From CALINF01 sp039980455 (GTDB taxonomy: Bacteria; Pseudomonadota; Gammaproteobacteria; Pseudomonadales; Halieaceae): a DNA stretch of 64,000 bases. The notes beneath the pieces were generated by a model. That model made no database searches. It saw only the letters and a program-made list of their open reading frames with translations, and was not told the DNA's origin. Made by a program: the position numbers and the translations under genes. Position 1 is the stretch's first letter. Each line of letters opens with the position of its first letter. This document shows, piece by piece, positions 7,706 to 16,181 of the stretch. The stretch lies in assembly GCA_039980455.1 (NCBI GenBank), contig JBDXCG010000004.1:496001-560000 (forward strand), given 5' to 3'.

Positions 7706-8740
7706 ATGGATATCACGGAGCTTCTCGCATTCAGCGCCAAGCAGGGTGCCTCTGACTTGCACCTGTCAGCTGGCCTACCGCCGATGATTCGTGTTGACGG
7801 CGACGTGCGCCGAATCAACCTGCCTCCCATGGAGCACAAACAGGTTCACGAGCTTATCTACGACATCATGAATGATAAGCAGCGCAAGGATTTTGAAGAA
7901 TTCCTGGAAACTGACTTTTCCTTCGAGGTGCCGGGGGTGGCCCGATTTAGGGTGAATGCCTTTAACCAGAACCGCGGCGCTGGCGGTGTGTTCCGTACAA
8001 TTCCCTCCAAGGTGCTCACCATGGATGACCTGGGCATGGGCCAGGTGTTTCGCGATATTTCGATGATGCCGCGTGGCCTGGTATTGGTTACCGGGCCTAC
8101 CGGGTCGGGTAAATCAACGACGCTCGCCGCGATGATTGATTACATCAACGACAACAAATACGAGCATGTACTGACAATCGAAGATCCCATCGAATTTGTG
8201 CATGAGAGCAAGAAGTGTCTGGTAAACCAGCGTGAGGTGCATCGCGACACCCTGGGATTTGCCGAGGCGCTGCGTTCAGCATTGCGTGAAGATCCCGACA
8301 TCATCCTCGTGGGTGAGATGCGAGACCTTGAAACAATCCGCTTGGCACTGACAGCCGCTGAAACCGGCCACCTGGTGTTTGGCACATTGCACACGACTTC
8401 AGCAGCGAAGACGATAGACCGAATTGTTGATGTATTTCCTGCCGCCGAAAAGTCGATGGTGCGCTCTATGCTGTCTGAATCACTACAGTCGGTTATTTCT
8501 CAGACCTTGATGAAGCGGGCCACGGGCGGCCGGGTGGCTGCTCACGAAATCATGCGTGGCACAGCCGCAATTCGAAACCTGGTTCGCGAAGATAAAGTGG
8601 CGCAAATGTATTCCGCCATTCAAACAGGCCATGCTCTGGGCATGCAGACGATGGACCAGTGCCTGGAAGATCTGGTTGAGAAACGAGTGATTACTCGGGA
8701 TGTCGCCCGTGAGAAGGCGCGTTTTCCGGAAAATTTCTGA
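7706..8740 (+). CDS. pilT: Type IV pilus retraction ATPase PilT
   Basis: 344 residues, the usual PilT length. Cytoplasmic hexameric ATPase that depolymerises type IV pili and powers twitching and DNA uptake. Walker A GPTGSGKS is at 130-137, the Asp-box/Walker B segment DPDIILVGEMRD near 196-207, the His-box GTLHT near 226-230, and the retraction-specific AIRNLVRED near 289. A strong Shine-Dalgarno (GGGGAGGG) precedes the ATG. pilU follows 41 bases downstream; yggS is divergent. Confidence 0.97.
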   Translation: MDITELLAFSAKQGASDLHLSAGLPPMIRVDGDVRRINLPPMEHKQVHELIYDIMNDKQRKDFEEFLETDFSFEVPGVARFRVNAFNQNRGAGGVFRTIPSKVLTMDDLGMGQVFRDISMMPRGLVLVTGPTGSGKSTTLAAMIDYINDNKYEHVLTIEDPIEFVHESKKCLVNQREVHRDTLGFAEALRSALREDPDIILVGEMRDLETIRLALTAAETGHLVFGTLHTTSAAKTIDRIVDVFPAAEKSMVRSMLSESLQSVISQTLMKRATGGRVAAHEIMRGTAAIRNLVREDKVAQMYSAIQTGHALGMQTMDQCLEDLVEKRVITRDVAREKARFPENF

Positions 8741-8781
8741 GCAATATCAGGTCCTGAACGGCCCTGCAGGAGGCACAGCAT

Positions 8782-9921
8782 ATGAATATCGGAGAATTAC
8801 TCGAGCGAGTCGTGAAAGAAGGTGCTTCCGATGGCTTCATTGCATCAGGCGCAGCGCCGGCCATCAAGGTCGATGGGCAGATTATGCCTATCAGCGATCA
8901 TCCGCTTTCGGATGAGGACGCAAGAGACATGGTTATGTCCACCATGTCCGAGAAACAGAAGAAGGAATTTGAAGAGCATCATGAGTGCAATTTTGCGCTC
9001 TCAAGCGGCGACCTGGGCCGATTCCGGGTAAGCGCGTTTGTACAAAGGGGCAAGTGCGGCTTGGTACTGCGCCGTATCGAGTCAGTGATTCCCAAAGTAG
9101 ACGATCTGGGTTTGCCGCCAATTATCAAAGAATTGGCAATGACCAAGCGCGGTCTGGTGATCTTTGTTGGTGCTACCGGTACCGGTAAGTCCACGTCACT
9201 GGCGTCGATGGTGGGATATCGCAATGAAAACAGCCACGGGCACATCATCAGCATTGAAGATCCGATTGAATTTATTCACGAGCATGCCGGCTGTATCGTT
9301 ACCCAGCGTGAAGTGGGTATGGATACGGACTCCTTCGAGGTAGCGCTAAAGAATACATTGCGTCAGGCGCCAGATGTCATCCTGATTGGTGAGGTTCGTG
9401 AAGCCAAGACTATGCAGCAAGCACTCACCTTCGCAGAAACAGGCCATCTGTGTCTGTGTACCCTGCACGCCAATAATGCCAACCAGGCATTAGACCGTAT
9501 TCAGAGCTTTTTCCCTGCAGAGCTGCATCATCAAATATGGATGGATCTGTCTCTGAACCTCAGGGCGATGGTGGCGCAACAGCTGATACCAAGAAAAGAT
9601 GGCGAAGGCCGTGCGCCGGTTGTAGAGGTTATGCTGAACAGCCCACTGATTGCGGACTATATCCGTAAGGGCGAAGTTCATCTGATTAAGGAGCTCATGG
9701 CCAAGTCGACCGAGCTTGGGATGCAGACGCTAGACCAGTCATTGTTCAAAGCTTACGCCGACGGCGTCATTAGCGATGAGGATGCGGTGCGTTACGCGGA
9801 CTCCGCGAACGATGTGCGCTTGATGATAAAGATGCACAACAAGGGCAAGTCTGCGTTTGGTGATGGTCTGGGCCTTACCTATGACGAGGATGACAAGCGC
9901 GGACAGTTCTTGGGTCGCTAG
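8782..9921 (+). CDS. pilU: PilT-like type IV pilus ATPase PilU
   Basis: 379 residues. Paralogue of PilT that assists force generation together with PilT. Walker A GATGTGKS is at 130-137, with APDVILIGEVREAKT as Walker B and CTLHANN as the His box. It lacks the AIRNLVRE motif of PilT and has the longer C-terminal tail usual for PilU. GGAGG lies upstream of the ATG. Its TAG stop shares three bases with the stop of ruvX on the other strand (9918-9921). Confidence 0.95.
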   Translation: MNIGELLERVVKEGASDGFIASGAAPAIKVDGQIMPISDHPLSDEDARDMVMSTMSEKQKKEFEEHHECNFALSSGDLGRFRVSAFVQRGKCGLVLRRIESVIPKVDDLGLPPIIKELAMTKRGLVIFVGATGTGKSTSLASMVGYRNENSHGHIISIEDPIEFIHEHAGCIVTQREVGMDTDSFEVALKNTLRQAPDVILIGEVREAKTMQQALTFAETGHLCLCTLHANNANQALDRIQSFFPAELHHQIWMDLSLNLRAMVAQQLIPRKDGEGRAPVVEVMLNSPLIADYIRKGEVHLIKELMAKSTELGMQTLDQSLFKAYADGVISDEDAVRYADSANDVRLMIKMHNKGKSAFGDGLGLTYDEDDKRGQFLGR

Positions 9922-10346
9922 CCTACAGCGGTTCTCATCCAACTTTTCAGGATGAGTTCTGCAGCGTAGCTGTCGATCGGCTGCGCTTTATAATCTCCCG
10001 AATGCCCACTTGCTGCCAGATCCTGCTTGGCTTCGAAGCTGGTCAGTCGCTCGTCTGCAAACTCTACCGGTAAGCCAAAGCGGCCATGTAGCCGGTTACC
10101 AAACTTGCGCGCTCTCGCGCCGAGGTCACTCTCGGTGCCATCCATGTTCAGCGGGTTGCCCACTAGCAGCAGGTCAGGCTTCCACTCTTGCAGTAAGTTA
10201 CTCACGGCTTGCCAGTCGGGAATTCCGTCGCGTGCACTAAGAATGGCTAATGGCTGTGTCGTTGTCAGTAGGCAATTGCCTATAGCGACGCCGATCTGCC
10301 GCAGACCGAAGTCAAATGCCATAACGGTACGTTTGTCGTTGGACAC
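9918..10346 (-). CDS. ruvX: Holliday junction resolvase-like RuvX (YqgF)
   Basis: 142 residues, RNase H-like fold. The first strand AFDFGLRQIGVAIG with catalytic Asp, the LLVGNPLNMDGTES segment and VEFADERLTSFEA are YqgF signatures. The family is implicated in 16S rRNA 5'-end maturation and possibly junction resolution. The start is a GTG giving MSNDKRTVMAFDFG; an ATG eight codons later is possible. Follows yqgE by 20 bases and ends inside the pilU stop. Confidence 0.93.
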   Translation of the reverse strand: MSNDKRTVMAFDFGLRQIGVAIGNCLLTTTQPLAILSARDGIPDWQAVSNLLQEWKPDLLLVGNPLNMDGTESDLGARARKFGNRLHGRFGLPVEFADERLTSFEAKQDLAASGHSGDYKAQPIDSYAAELILKSWMRTAVG

Positions 10347-10366
10347 AGCAGTGGTATCAGAAGAGC

Positions 10367-10957
10367 TCAGGCGTGACCGGCCTGGCCGGAAATCAGGTTC
10401 ATATCGATGCCGAGCGCTGCTGCGGCAGCGCCGAGTCGCTGCTCATGCGGGATAGAAAAAATGATATCGCTATCAGCTGGTAGGGTCAGCCAGCTGTTTT
10501 GCGCGAGCTCTTCCTCAAGTTGACCTGCTGTCCATCCAGCATAGCCCAGCGCAATCAAATTATCCTTGGGGCCCTCACCGGCAGCTATGGCTCGCAGCAC
10601 ATCGCGCGATGTAGTCAGTGTTATCTCATCCGTAACGTGGATACTGGCTTCCCATTTTTTTGCGCAATCTTTGTGTAGTACAAAGCCGTGATCTATTTGT
10701 ACCGGACCGCCGGCCATCACTGGTTCTTCTTCGAATCCAGCTCCGCTTTTTATTTTGAGATGCTCAAAAATTTCGGCCACCGTGAGATCTAACGGCTGAT
10801 TGATAACAATGCCCATAGCGCCGCTTTCACCGTGTTCACAGATATAGGTGATGCTATGCGAAAAGATGCCCTCAGTGAGACTTGGCATTGCGAGCAAGAA
10901 GTGATCGCGTAGGCAATCACCACTTTTCGACAGCTTGGCAGCGCTAGACAGTGACAT
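10367..10957 (-). CDS. yqgE: UPF0301/AlgH family protein YqgE
   Basis: 196 residues. FLLAMPSLTEGIFSHSITYICEHGESGAMGIVINQP near the N-terminus, GGPVQIDHGFVLH in the middle and ALGYAGWTAGQLEEELAQNSWL near the C-terminus are the conserved UPF0301 blocks. Cytoplasmic, no signal peptide. AlgH was linked to alginate regulation in Pseudomonas, but the family's biochemical role is unknown. Always close to ruvX in this lineage, and here the two are 20 bases apart in one operon. Confidence 0.94.
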   Translation of the reverse strand: MSLSSAAKLSKSGDCLRDHFLLAMPSLTEGIFSHSITYICEHGESGAMGIVINQPLDLTVAEIFEHLKIKSGAGFEEEPVMAGGPVQIDHGFVLHKDCAKKWEASIHVTDEITLTTSRDVLRAIAAGEGPKDNLIALGYAGWTAGQLEEELAQNSWLTLPADSDIIFSIPHEQRLGAAAAALGIDMNLISGQAGHA

Positions 10958-11020
10958 GTTTTGTATCGTTGATTGCTCTGTGATGGAAAGAAAGCGCGCC
11001 CGGATTCAGCTTATCGGGCA

Positions 11021-11884
11021 CTATTCTGAGCTTAGCTCGTTTTCCTGAAATTGCCATGTGCGGATGATTTCGAGCTTGTCGGTGGTGGCGCTAAGCTCTG
11101 GGGGGAAGGGTGCGTAGGGCGCGGCGAGCCGAACGATCTTGATCGCAGCCTCATCGAGCACGGCATAGCCTGAAGAAGACAGTACGCTCACATCTTCCAG
11201 CGAGCCGTCTTTGCGTATGATTACCAGCAGGCGCAGCTCACCATAGATACCATAGCGCAGCGACGCCTCCGGGTAGTAGGTGTTACCGACCGCTTCGAGG
11301 CGCTGGCGCCAATCCAGTAGATAGGCGGCGTCTGCAGCCTGGCGCGCGGATGCCGATGTCAGTCTGCGTACCCTGGGCCTGTTCGAATATGCTTGAGTCT
11401 GCTCATCAAGCGTCGCCTCCAAACTGGCGAGCTGCTCAGAGAGCGCGTCAACCTCTGGGCTGATACCCTCCAGCAGTGCGCGCTTGCGTTGCAGCTCTGC
11501 CTCGGATTGCGCACGGTTGCGTGCTAGACCTGTTGTTGTAACGAGCGGATCATTGCTATTGGCCAAATCCGTTGAGTCGTTGGACTCCTGCTCTGTAGGT
11601 TTTGGTGCGGCGCTGGACGCGGCCATCACTTCACTACTAAGTGCGGTCACATCAGCTTCGTTGCCGCTTCCACGTTGGTTTGCCTGCGCGATGAGCTGTG
11701 CATCTTCGGCTGCGGACGTGCTAGGCCGTGTGGCCAATGTGACCTCGATCTGTGGCGCATTGTAGTTCGAGCCAGACGGATCGAAACTGATATTGGCCAC
11801 TACCAGCGCATGCAAAATCAGTGCGAGCACCAGCGCATAGCGCAGCCGCTGGTTGTCTGTTTTCGCTGTTACCAGATAACCCAC
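11021..11884 (-). CDS. TonB-like energy transducer, C-terminal TonB domain protein
   Basis: 287 residues from a GTG start. One N-terminal membrane anchor (about residues 15-33, YALVLALILHALVVANISF), a long charged helical middle instead of the usual Pro-rich spacer (about 120-165), and a C-terminal TonB fold at about 195-285 (YPEASLRYGIYGELRLLVIIRKDGSLEDVSVLSSSGYAVLDEAAIKIVRLA). Such proteins span the periplasm. It begins 6 bases after gshB; the pair gshB-tonB-yqgE-ruvX is conserved in Pseudomonas. No exbB/exbD partner is adjacent, so the partner and receptor are unknown. Confidence 0.86.
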   Translation of the reverse strand: MGYLVTAKTDNQRLRYALVLALILHALVVANISFDPSGSNYNAPQIEVTLATRPSTSAAEDAQLIAQANQRGSGNEADVTALSSEVMAASSAAPKPTEQESNDSTDLANSNDPLVTTTGLARNRAQSEAELQRKRALLEGISPEVDALSEQLASLEATLDEQTQAYSNRPRVRRLTSASARQAADAAYLLDWRQRLEAVGNTYYPEASLRYGIYGELRLLVIIRKDGSLEDVSVLSSSGYAVLDEAAIKIVRLAAPYAPFPPELSATTDKLEIIRTWQFQENELSSE

Positions 11885-11890
11885 GGCCCG

Positions 11891-12853
11891 CTAGCGGTTG
11901 GCTCTTGCTTTAAGCGTGTCCTCGATACAGTCCATTAGGCTCTCTCCAATATTGAGGTCATAGCCTGCGTCAATCTCCCTGATACAGGTTGGGCTGGTAA
12001 CGTTTATCTCGGTGAGGAAGTCACCGATGATATCCAACCCCACAAACAGCAATCCTTTTTCGATGAGCGTGGGCCCGATTTGGTCCGCGATCCATTGATC
12101 ACGCTCGGTGAGCGGTTGTGCTCTGCCTTCTCCGCCGGCCGCGAGGTTACCGCGCAGCTCTCCGCTAGCCGGCACGCGCGCTAGACAATAGGGTACGGCT
12201 TTCCCATTGATCATCAGTATACGCTTGTCGCCATCCACGATCTGAGGGATGTAGCGCTGTGCCATGATAGTTTGCTGCCCGAAGTGGGTTAGTGTCTCGA
12301 GGATTACGCTGAGGTTGGAATCGCCCGGCTTAACCCGAAAGATTGAAGACCCGCCCATGCCATCAAGTGGTTTGAAGATGACGTCTTCGTGCTGCAGATA
12401 AAATGCTTTCAAGCGCTCGTTGTCGGCACTTACCAATACCGGCGGGCAACATTGAGGATACTGTGTGGCGAATACCTTTTCATTGCAGTCGCGCAGGCTT
12501 TGGCAGCGATTAACAATGAGCGTACCTAAGCGTTCTGCCGCCTCAAGAATATAAGTCGAATAGATATACTCGTTGTCGAAAGGTGGGTCCTTGCGCATCA
12601 GGATCACGTCCAGCTCGGACAGATCCGTGTGTTGATGTTCCTCGAGGCTAAACCAACGATCGGGGTCGTGGTAAACCGTTAGCTTCGCCATGCGTGCTTT
12701 TGCCACGCCCTGATCCAAGTAGAGATCCTGCTGCTCCATATAGAACAATTGCCAGTTTTTGGCCTGTGCTGCCCAGAGCATCGCCAGAGTACTGTCTTTC
12801 TTGTAATTGAGCTGGTCTATGGGATCCATGACCACGCCTATTTTGATCGTCAT
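11891..12853 (-). CDS. gshB: Glutathione synthetase GshB
   Basis: 320 residues, ATP-grasp ligase joining gamma-glutamylcysteine and glycine. The N-terminal GVVMDPIDQLNYKKDST, MRKDPPFDNEYI, KPLDGMGGSSIFRV (ATP loop), and the C-terminal VGLDIIGDFLTEINVTSPT ... DAGYDLNIGE are family signatures at expected positions. AAGGAG lies 8 bases before the ATG. A 125-base gap separates it from rsmE, so it probably has its own promoter. Confidence 0.97.
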   Translation of the reverse strand: MTIKIGVVMDPIDQLNYKKDSTLAMLWAAQAKNWQLFYMEQQDLYLDQGVAKARMAKLTVYHDPDRWFSLEEHQHTDLSELDVILMRKDPPFDNEYIYSTYILEAAERLGTLIVNRCQSLRDCNEKVFATQYPQCCPPVLVSADNERLKAFYLQHEDVIFKPLDGMGGSSIFRVKPGDSNLSVILETLTHFGQQTIMAQRYIPQIVDGDKRILMINGKAVPYCLARVPASGELRGNLAAGGEGRAQPLTERDQWIADQIGPTLIEKGLLFVGLDIIGDFLTEINVTSPTCIREIDAGYDLNIGESLMDCIEDTLKARANR

Positions 12854-12897
12854 TCAGATCGCTCCTTACGCGGCTGACCGATTACGGTATGCAGTGG

Positions 12898-12903
12898 AGT
12901 ATA
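12898..12903 (-). promoter_or_regulatory. Candidate -10 element for gshB
   Basis: TATACT reads on the minus strand 45 bases upstream of the gshB ATG, preceded by a GCTAGCTCAG-like spacer. The -35 region at 17 bases is poor. It is the best promoter-like sequence in the 125-base gap between rsmE and gshB. Confidence 0.35.
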
Positions 12904-12978
12904 ACTGAGCTAGCACAGCTCTTGGCCATGTATCCGGTTGCGTTTTAAGTTTTGTGAGAATTGCGTAGTAGGTGGGGT

Positions 12979-13704
12979 CTACATATCTCCCCAACGAGCC
13001 TGCAAAATAGCAATTGCTGCCAACGGTGCCGTCTCGGTGCGCAGTACTCGCGGCCCAAGCGCCAGCGCTGTAAATCCAGCGTGCTCACTGTTGGCAATCT
13101 CCGCATCATTCAAACCACCCTCTGGCCCGATCAGCAGTGCGATGCTCGAAGGTGTTTCCTCGGCCTGGGGTGTCGGACTGGCGCGGTGATGTAGCACGAG
13201 TTTTTTTTGCGCATCAACAGCGCTCACCCAGTCGGCTAGTGGTGCTAACGGATTCAGTTGCGGCAGCGTATTGCGCCCGCATTGCTCACATGCGCTTACC
13301 GAGATCTGGCGCCAGTGCCGCAGTTTTTTGTCCGCTCTGTCTCCCTTGAGCTTCACCTCAGAGCGCTCCGAACGTAATGGAGTGACAGCTGATACGCCAA
13401 GCTCAGTCGCTTTTTGAATTATCCAGTCCATACGATCACCTCGGGAGATGGCGATACCCATATGAATATGCAGTGGAGATTCGTTACTGTGCTCGTTGCG
13501 CTCGCCCAAACAGACAGTAACGGTTTTCTTGTCCACGTGGTCTATGCGGGCCGGCCATTGGTGACCGCGGCCATCAAATAGCACCAGCGAATCATTCGCT
13601 TTCATTCGCAGTGCACGGGCTATGTGGATACTCGGCCCCTCTTCCAGCGCGAGTGTAGCGCCAGATGTGAGAGGTTGTGCACTGTATATACGCGGTTTGC
13701 GCAT
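12979..13704 (-). CDS. rsmE: 16S rRNA (uracil1498-N3)-methyltransferase RsmE
   Basis: 241 residues. SPOUT-class methyltransferase modifying U1498 of 16S rRNA. N-terminal PUA-like part (about 1-70), then ISRGDRMDWIIQKATELGVSAVTPLRSERSEVK and the trefoil-knot SAM site LLIGPEGGLNDAEI followed by LGPRVLRTETAPLAAIAILQ. Begins 17 bases after the metF stop on the same strand, so it probably shares the ahcY-metF transcript. Confidence 0.95.
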   Translation of the reverse strand: MRKPRIYSAQPLTSGATLALEEGPSIHIARALRMKANDSLVLFDGRGHQWPARIDHVDKKTVTVCLGERNEHSNESPLHIHMGIAISRGDRMDWIIQKATELGVSAVTPLRSERSEVKLKGDRADKKLRHWRQISVSACEQCGRNTLPQLNPLAPLADWVSAVDAQKKLVLHHRASPTPQAEETPSSIALLIGPEGGLNDAEIANSEHAGFTALALGPRVLRTETAPLAAIAILQARWGDM

Positions 13705-13721
13705 TGGACTCCTGCTAACAG

Positions 13722-14555
13722 CTACAATCCCAGATTGGTAAAGATCTCCCGGGTTGGGTCAACCTGATTCATAGTGTAGAAGTGAATGCCAGGCGCACCA
13801 CTTTCGAGCAGAGTCTGGCAAAGCTGTGTGACGACATCCACGCCGAACTTGTGCAAGTCTTCTGCGCTGGTTAACTCATCCGCCCGCTGACAGATCCAGC
13901 GAGGAATTTCCGCGCCGCAGTTGCGTGAGAAGCGTTGCAGGTTGGCGAAGTTAACGATCGGCATTACGCCGGCAATTATCGGCTTGTCTATTCCGATCGC
14001 TGCGCAGCGATCCAGAAAGTAGAAGTAGGATTCTACGTTGTAGAAATACTGAGTGATGGCGCGATCGGCACCGGCGTCGAACTTGCCCTTCAGGAACGCG
14101 ATGTCGCTGGAGTAGTTCTCTGCCTGCGGATGAATTTCGGGATAAGCAGCGACCTCTATTTGGAAGTGATCGCCAGTTCGTTCACGCACGAACTCAACAA
14201 GTTCATTGGCGTAGATTGGACGCAACGCGCCCATTCCCGAAGGTAGATCACCCCGCAAACAGACTAGCCTGTCTACGCCCATCGCCTTATAGTCGTCCAG
14301 CAATGCGCCGATTGTAGCTGCATCGTCGCCACCGAAGCTCAGGTGGGGTGCCACCGTCAGGCCCTGCTCTCGCAGGGCATTCACGATACCGTGTGTCGTC
14401 TCTCGGGTAGAGCCTCCTGCACCGTAGGTAACAGAAAAGAACTCGGGCTCCAACGCCCGCAATGCAGGCGTGGTTGCCGTGAGTAATTTCTCACTCCCGG
14501 CATCTGTTTTTGGAGGGAAGTACTCGAACGAGATACTGGCTTTGCGACCTGACAT
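13722..14555 (-). CDS. metF: Methylenetetrahydrofolate reductase MetF
   Basis: 277 residues, TIM-barrel flavoprotein that reduces 5,10-methylene-THF to 5-methyl-THF, the methyl donor for methionine. N-terminal ISFEYFPPKTDAG, SVTYGAGGSTRETT, LRGDLP, and GADRAITQYFYN are the family motifs in order. Lies 9 bases after ahcY, tying methionine regeneration to S-adenosylhomocysteine hydrolysis, as in known SahR regulons. Confidence 0.96.
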   Translation of the reverse strand: MSGRKASISFEYFPPKTDAGSEKLLTATTPALRALEPEFFSVTYGAGGSTRETTHGIVNALREQGLTVAPHLSFGGDDAATIGALLDDYKAMGVDRLVCLRGDLPSGMGALRPIYANELVEFVRERTGDHFQIEVAAYPEIHPQAENYSSDIAFLKGKFDAGADRAITQYFYNVESYFYFLDRCAAIGIDKPIIAGVMPIVNFANLQRFSRNCGAEIPRWICQRADELTSAEDLHKFGVDVVTQLCQTLLESGAPGIHFYTMNQVDPTREIFTNLGL

Positions 14556-14564
14556 CGGCGGTTC

Positions 14565-15956
14565 CTAGTACTTGTAGCTATCTGGCTTGAAGGGGCCATC
14601 TACACTTACGTTGATGTAGTCCGCCTGCTCAGTCGTCAATCGTGTAACAACACCACCAAAGCCTGCGACCATGTGCGCTGCAACTTCTTCATCGAGCTTC
14701 TTGGGCAGTACTTCTACCGACAAGGCACCAGGCTTCAGCGCATCTTCCAGATTTGCGAACTTGCGCTCATAGAGATAAATCTGCGCCAGCACCTGATTGG
14801 CAAAAGAACCGTCCATGATGCGCGAGGGGTGGCCCGTTGCATTACCCAGATTTACCAGGCGGCCTTCAGACAGCAGGATCAGATGATCGTTAGCTGCACG
14901 GTCGCGATACACTGTGTGCACCTGCGGCTTCACTTCTTCCCACTCCCAGTTGTTGCGCATATACGCAGTGTCGATTTCATTATCGAAGTGGCCGATGTTG
15001 CATACGACAGCGCCGCTCTTCAGCGCGCCCAACATATGCTCATCACACACGTTGTAGTTACCGGTAGTTGTGACTAGCATGTCGGTGCTTTGCAGCAGTT
15101 CGCGGTTTACCGATGAAGCCGTGCCATCGTTCACGCCATCGATGTACGTGGATACAACTTCGAAGCCGTCCATGCACGCCTGCATGGCGCAGATGGGGTC
15201 GATCTCTGTGATGCGTACAATCATGCCTTCCTGGCGCAGCGATTGAGCCGAACCTTTGCCTACGTCGCCGTAGCCAATAACGATTGCTTTTTTGCCGGCA
15301 AGCAGGTGGTCGGTGCCACGCTTGATCGCGTCACTCAGGCTGTGGCGACAGCCGTACTTGTTGTCGTTCTTTGACTTGGTAACAGAATCGTTAACATTTA
15401 CCGCGGGTACTTTCAGGCTGCCGTCTTTAAGCATTTCCTGCAGGCGGTGAACACCCGTTGTGGTTTCTTCGGTGATACCGTGAATACGATCCAGCATGGC
15501 TGGGTATTTCTCGTGCAGCATAGCGGTCAGATCGCCACCATCGTCAAGCACCATGTTGGCGTCCCAAGGCTGGCCATCTTTGAGGATGGTTTGCTCAAGA
15601 CACCAGTCATACTCTTCTTCTGTTTCGCCCTTCCACGCGAAAACCGGCACGCCGGACTCTGCAACTGCAGCGGCAGCATGATCCTGTGTAGAGAAAATGT
15701 TACATGATGACCAACGCACTTCTGCACCTAGTTCAGTCAGCGTCTCGATCAGCACGCCGGTTTGGATAGTCATGTGGATACAACCGAGGATTTTGGCGCC
15801 GGCCAGCGGCTGGCTCCCGGAGTATTTCTCGCGCAGTGCCATCAATGCGGGCATCTCGCCCTCTGCGATGTCCAACTCGCGGCGTCCCCAACCAGCTAGT
15901 GAAATATCGGCTACCTTGTAGTCTTCGTTAGATTCAATTTTTTGTGCAGTACTCAT
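14565..15956 (-). CDS. ahcY: Adenosylhomocysteinase AhcY
   Basis: 463 residues. Splits S-adenosylhomocysteine into adenosine and homocysteine using bound NAD. MTIQTGVLIETLTELGAEVRWSSCNIFSTQDHAAAA, NVNDSVTKSKNDNKYGCR, the NAD site VIGYGDVGKGSA and the C-terminal PDSYKY ending are diagnostic. AGAGGAAA precedes the ATG. The 225-base upstream gap holds a large nested inverted repeat (16058-16147). I looked there for a SAH riboswitch and do not see its conserved core, consistent with control by the SahR-type repressor encoded upstream. Confidence 0.97.
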   Translation of the reverse strand: MSTAQKIESNEDYKVADISLAGWGRRELDIAEGEMPALMALREKYSGSQPLAGAKILGCIHMTIQTGVLIETLTELGAEVRWSSCNIFSTQDHAAAAVAESGVPVFAWKGETEEEYDWCLEQTILKDGQPWDANMVLDDGGDLTAMLHEKYPAMLDRIHGITEETTTGVHRLQEMLKDGSLKVPAVNVNDSVTKSKNDNKYGCRHSLSDAIKRGTDHLLAGKKAIVIGYGDVGKGSAQSLRQEGMIVRITEIDPICAMQACMDGFEVVSTYIDGVNDGTASSVNRELLQSTDMLVTTTGNYNVCDEHMLGALKSGAVVCNIGHFDNEIDTAYMRNNWEWEEVKPQVHTVYRDRAANDHLILLSEGRLVNLGNATGHPSRIMDGSFANQVLAQIYLYERKFANLEDALKPGALSVEVLPKKLDEEVAAHMVAGFGGVVTRLTTEQADYINVSVDGPFKPDSYKY

Positions 15957-16057
15957 CAGTTTTTCCTCTGAACTGTTAAATTTGTTTTAGCAACTGTGGC
16001 CCTGCCATCGCTAAGATCATTCTGTGTTCTCTGTCCGGCTCTGCCAGGCTGGGCGGT

Positions 16058-16147
16058 GGCTCGCAGGACATAGAAAACGCCGTGAACCCATCCGTGGGGG
16101 CTCAGCAGCGACATCCATGTCGCTGATGTTTCTATGTCCTGCGAGCC
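16058..16147 (-). repeat. Nested palindromic repeat element A (metK-ahcY intergenic)
   Basis: Two perfect 19-base arms (16058-16076 and 16129-16147) enclose 52 bases with two further hairpins. Hairpin 1 (16087-16098) has a 4-bp stem CCCA/TGGG with loop TCCG; hairpin 2 (16106-16125) has an 8-bp stem CAGCGACA/TGTCGCTG with loop TCCA. The predicted fold is a three-way junction. On the minus strand, the strand of the metK-ahcY transcript, the loops read CACGGATG and CATGGATG. The same architecture with different stem sequences recurs at 43760-43863. It is too long for a simple terminator and has no T tract. Confidence 0.85.
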
Positions 16148-16181
16148 AACACCCTGCCTTAGTGCGGTAGAGCCTCGTAAA

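Noticed and set aside
15957..16057. Possible SAH riboswitch upstream of ahcY
   Set aside because: The conserved core I would expect is not visible; only scattered GCC/GGC runs and the flank of the repeat element are present.
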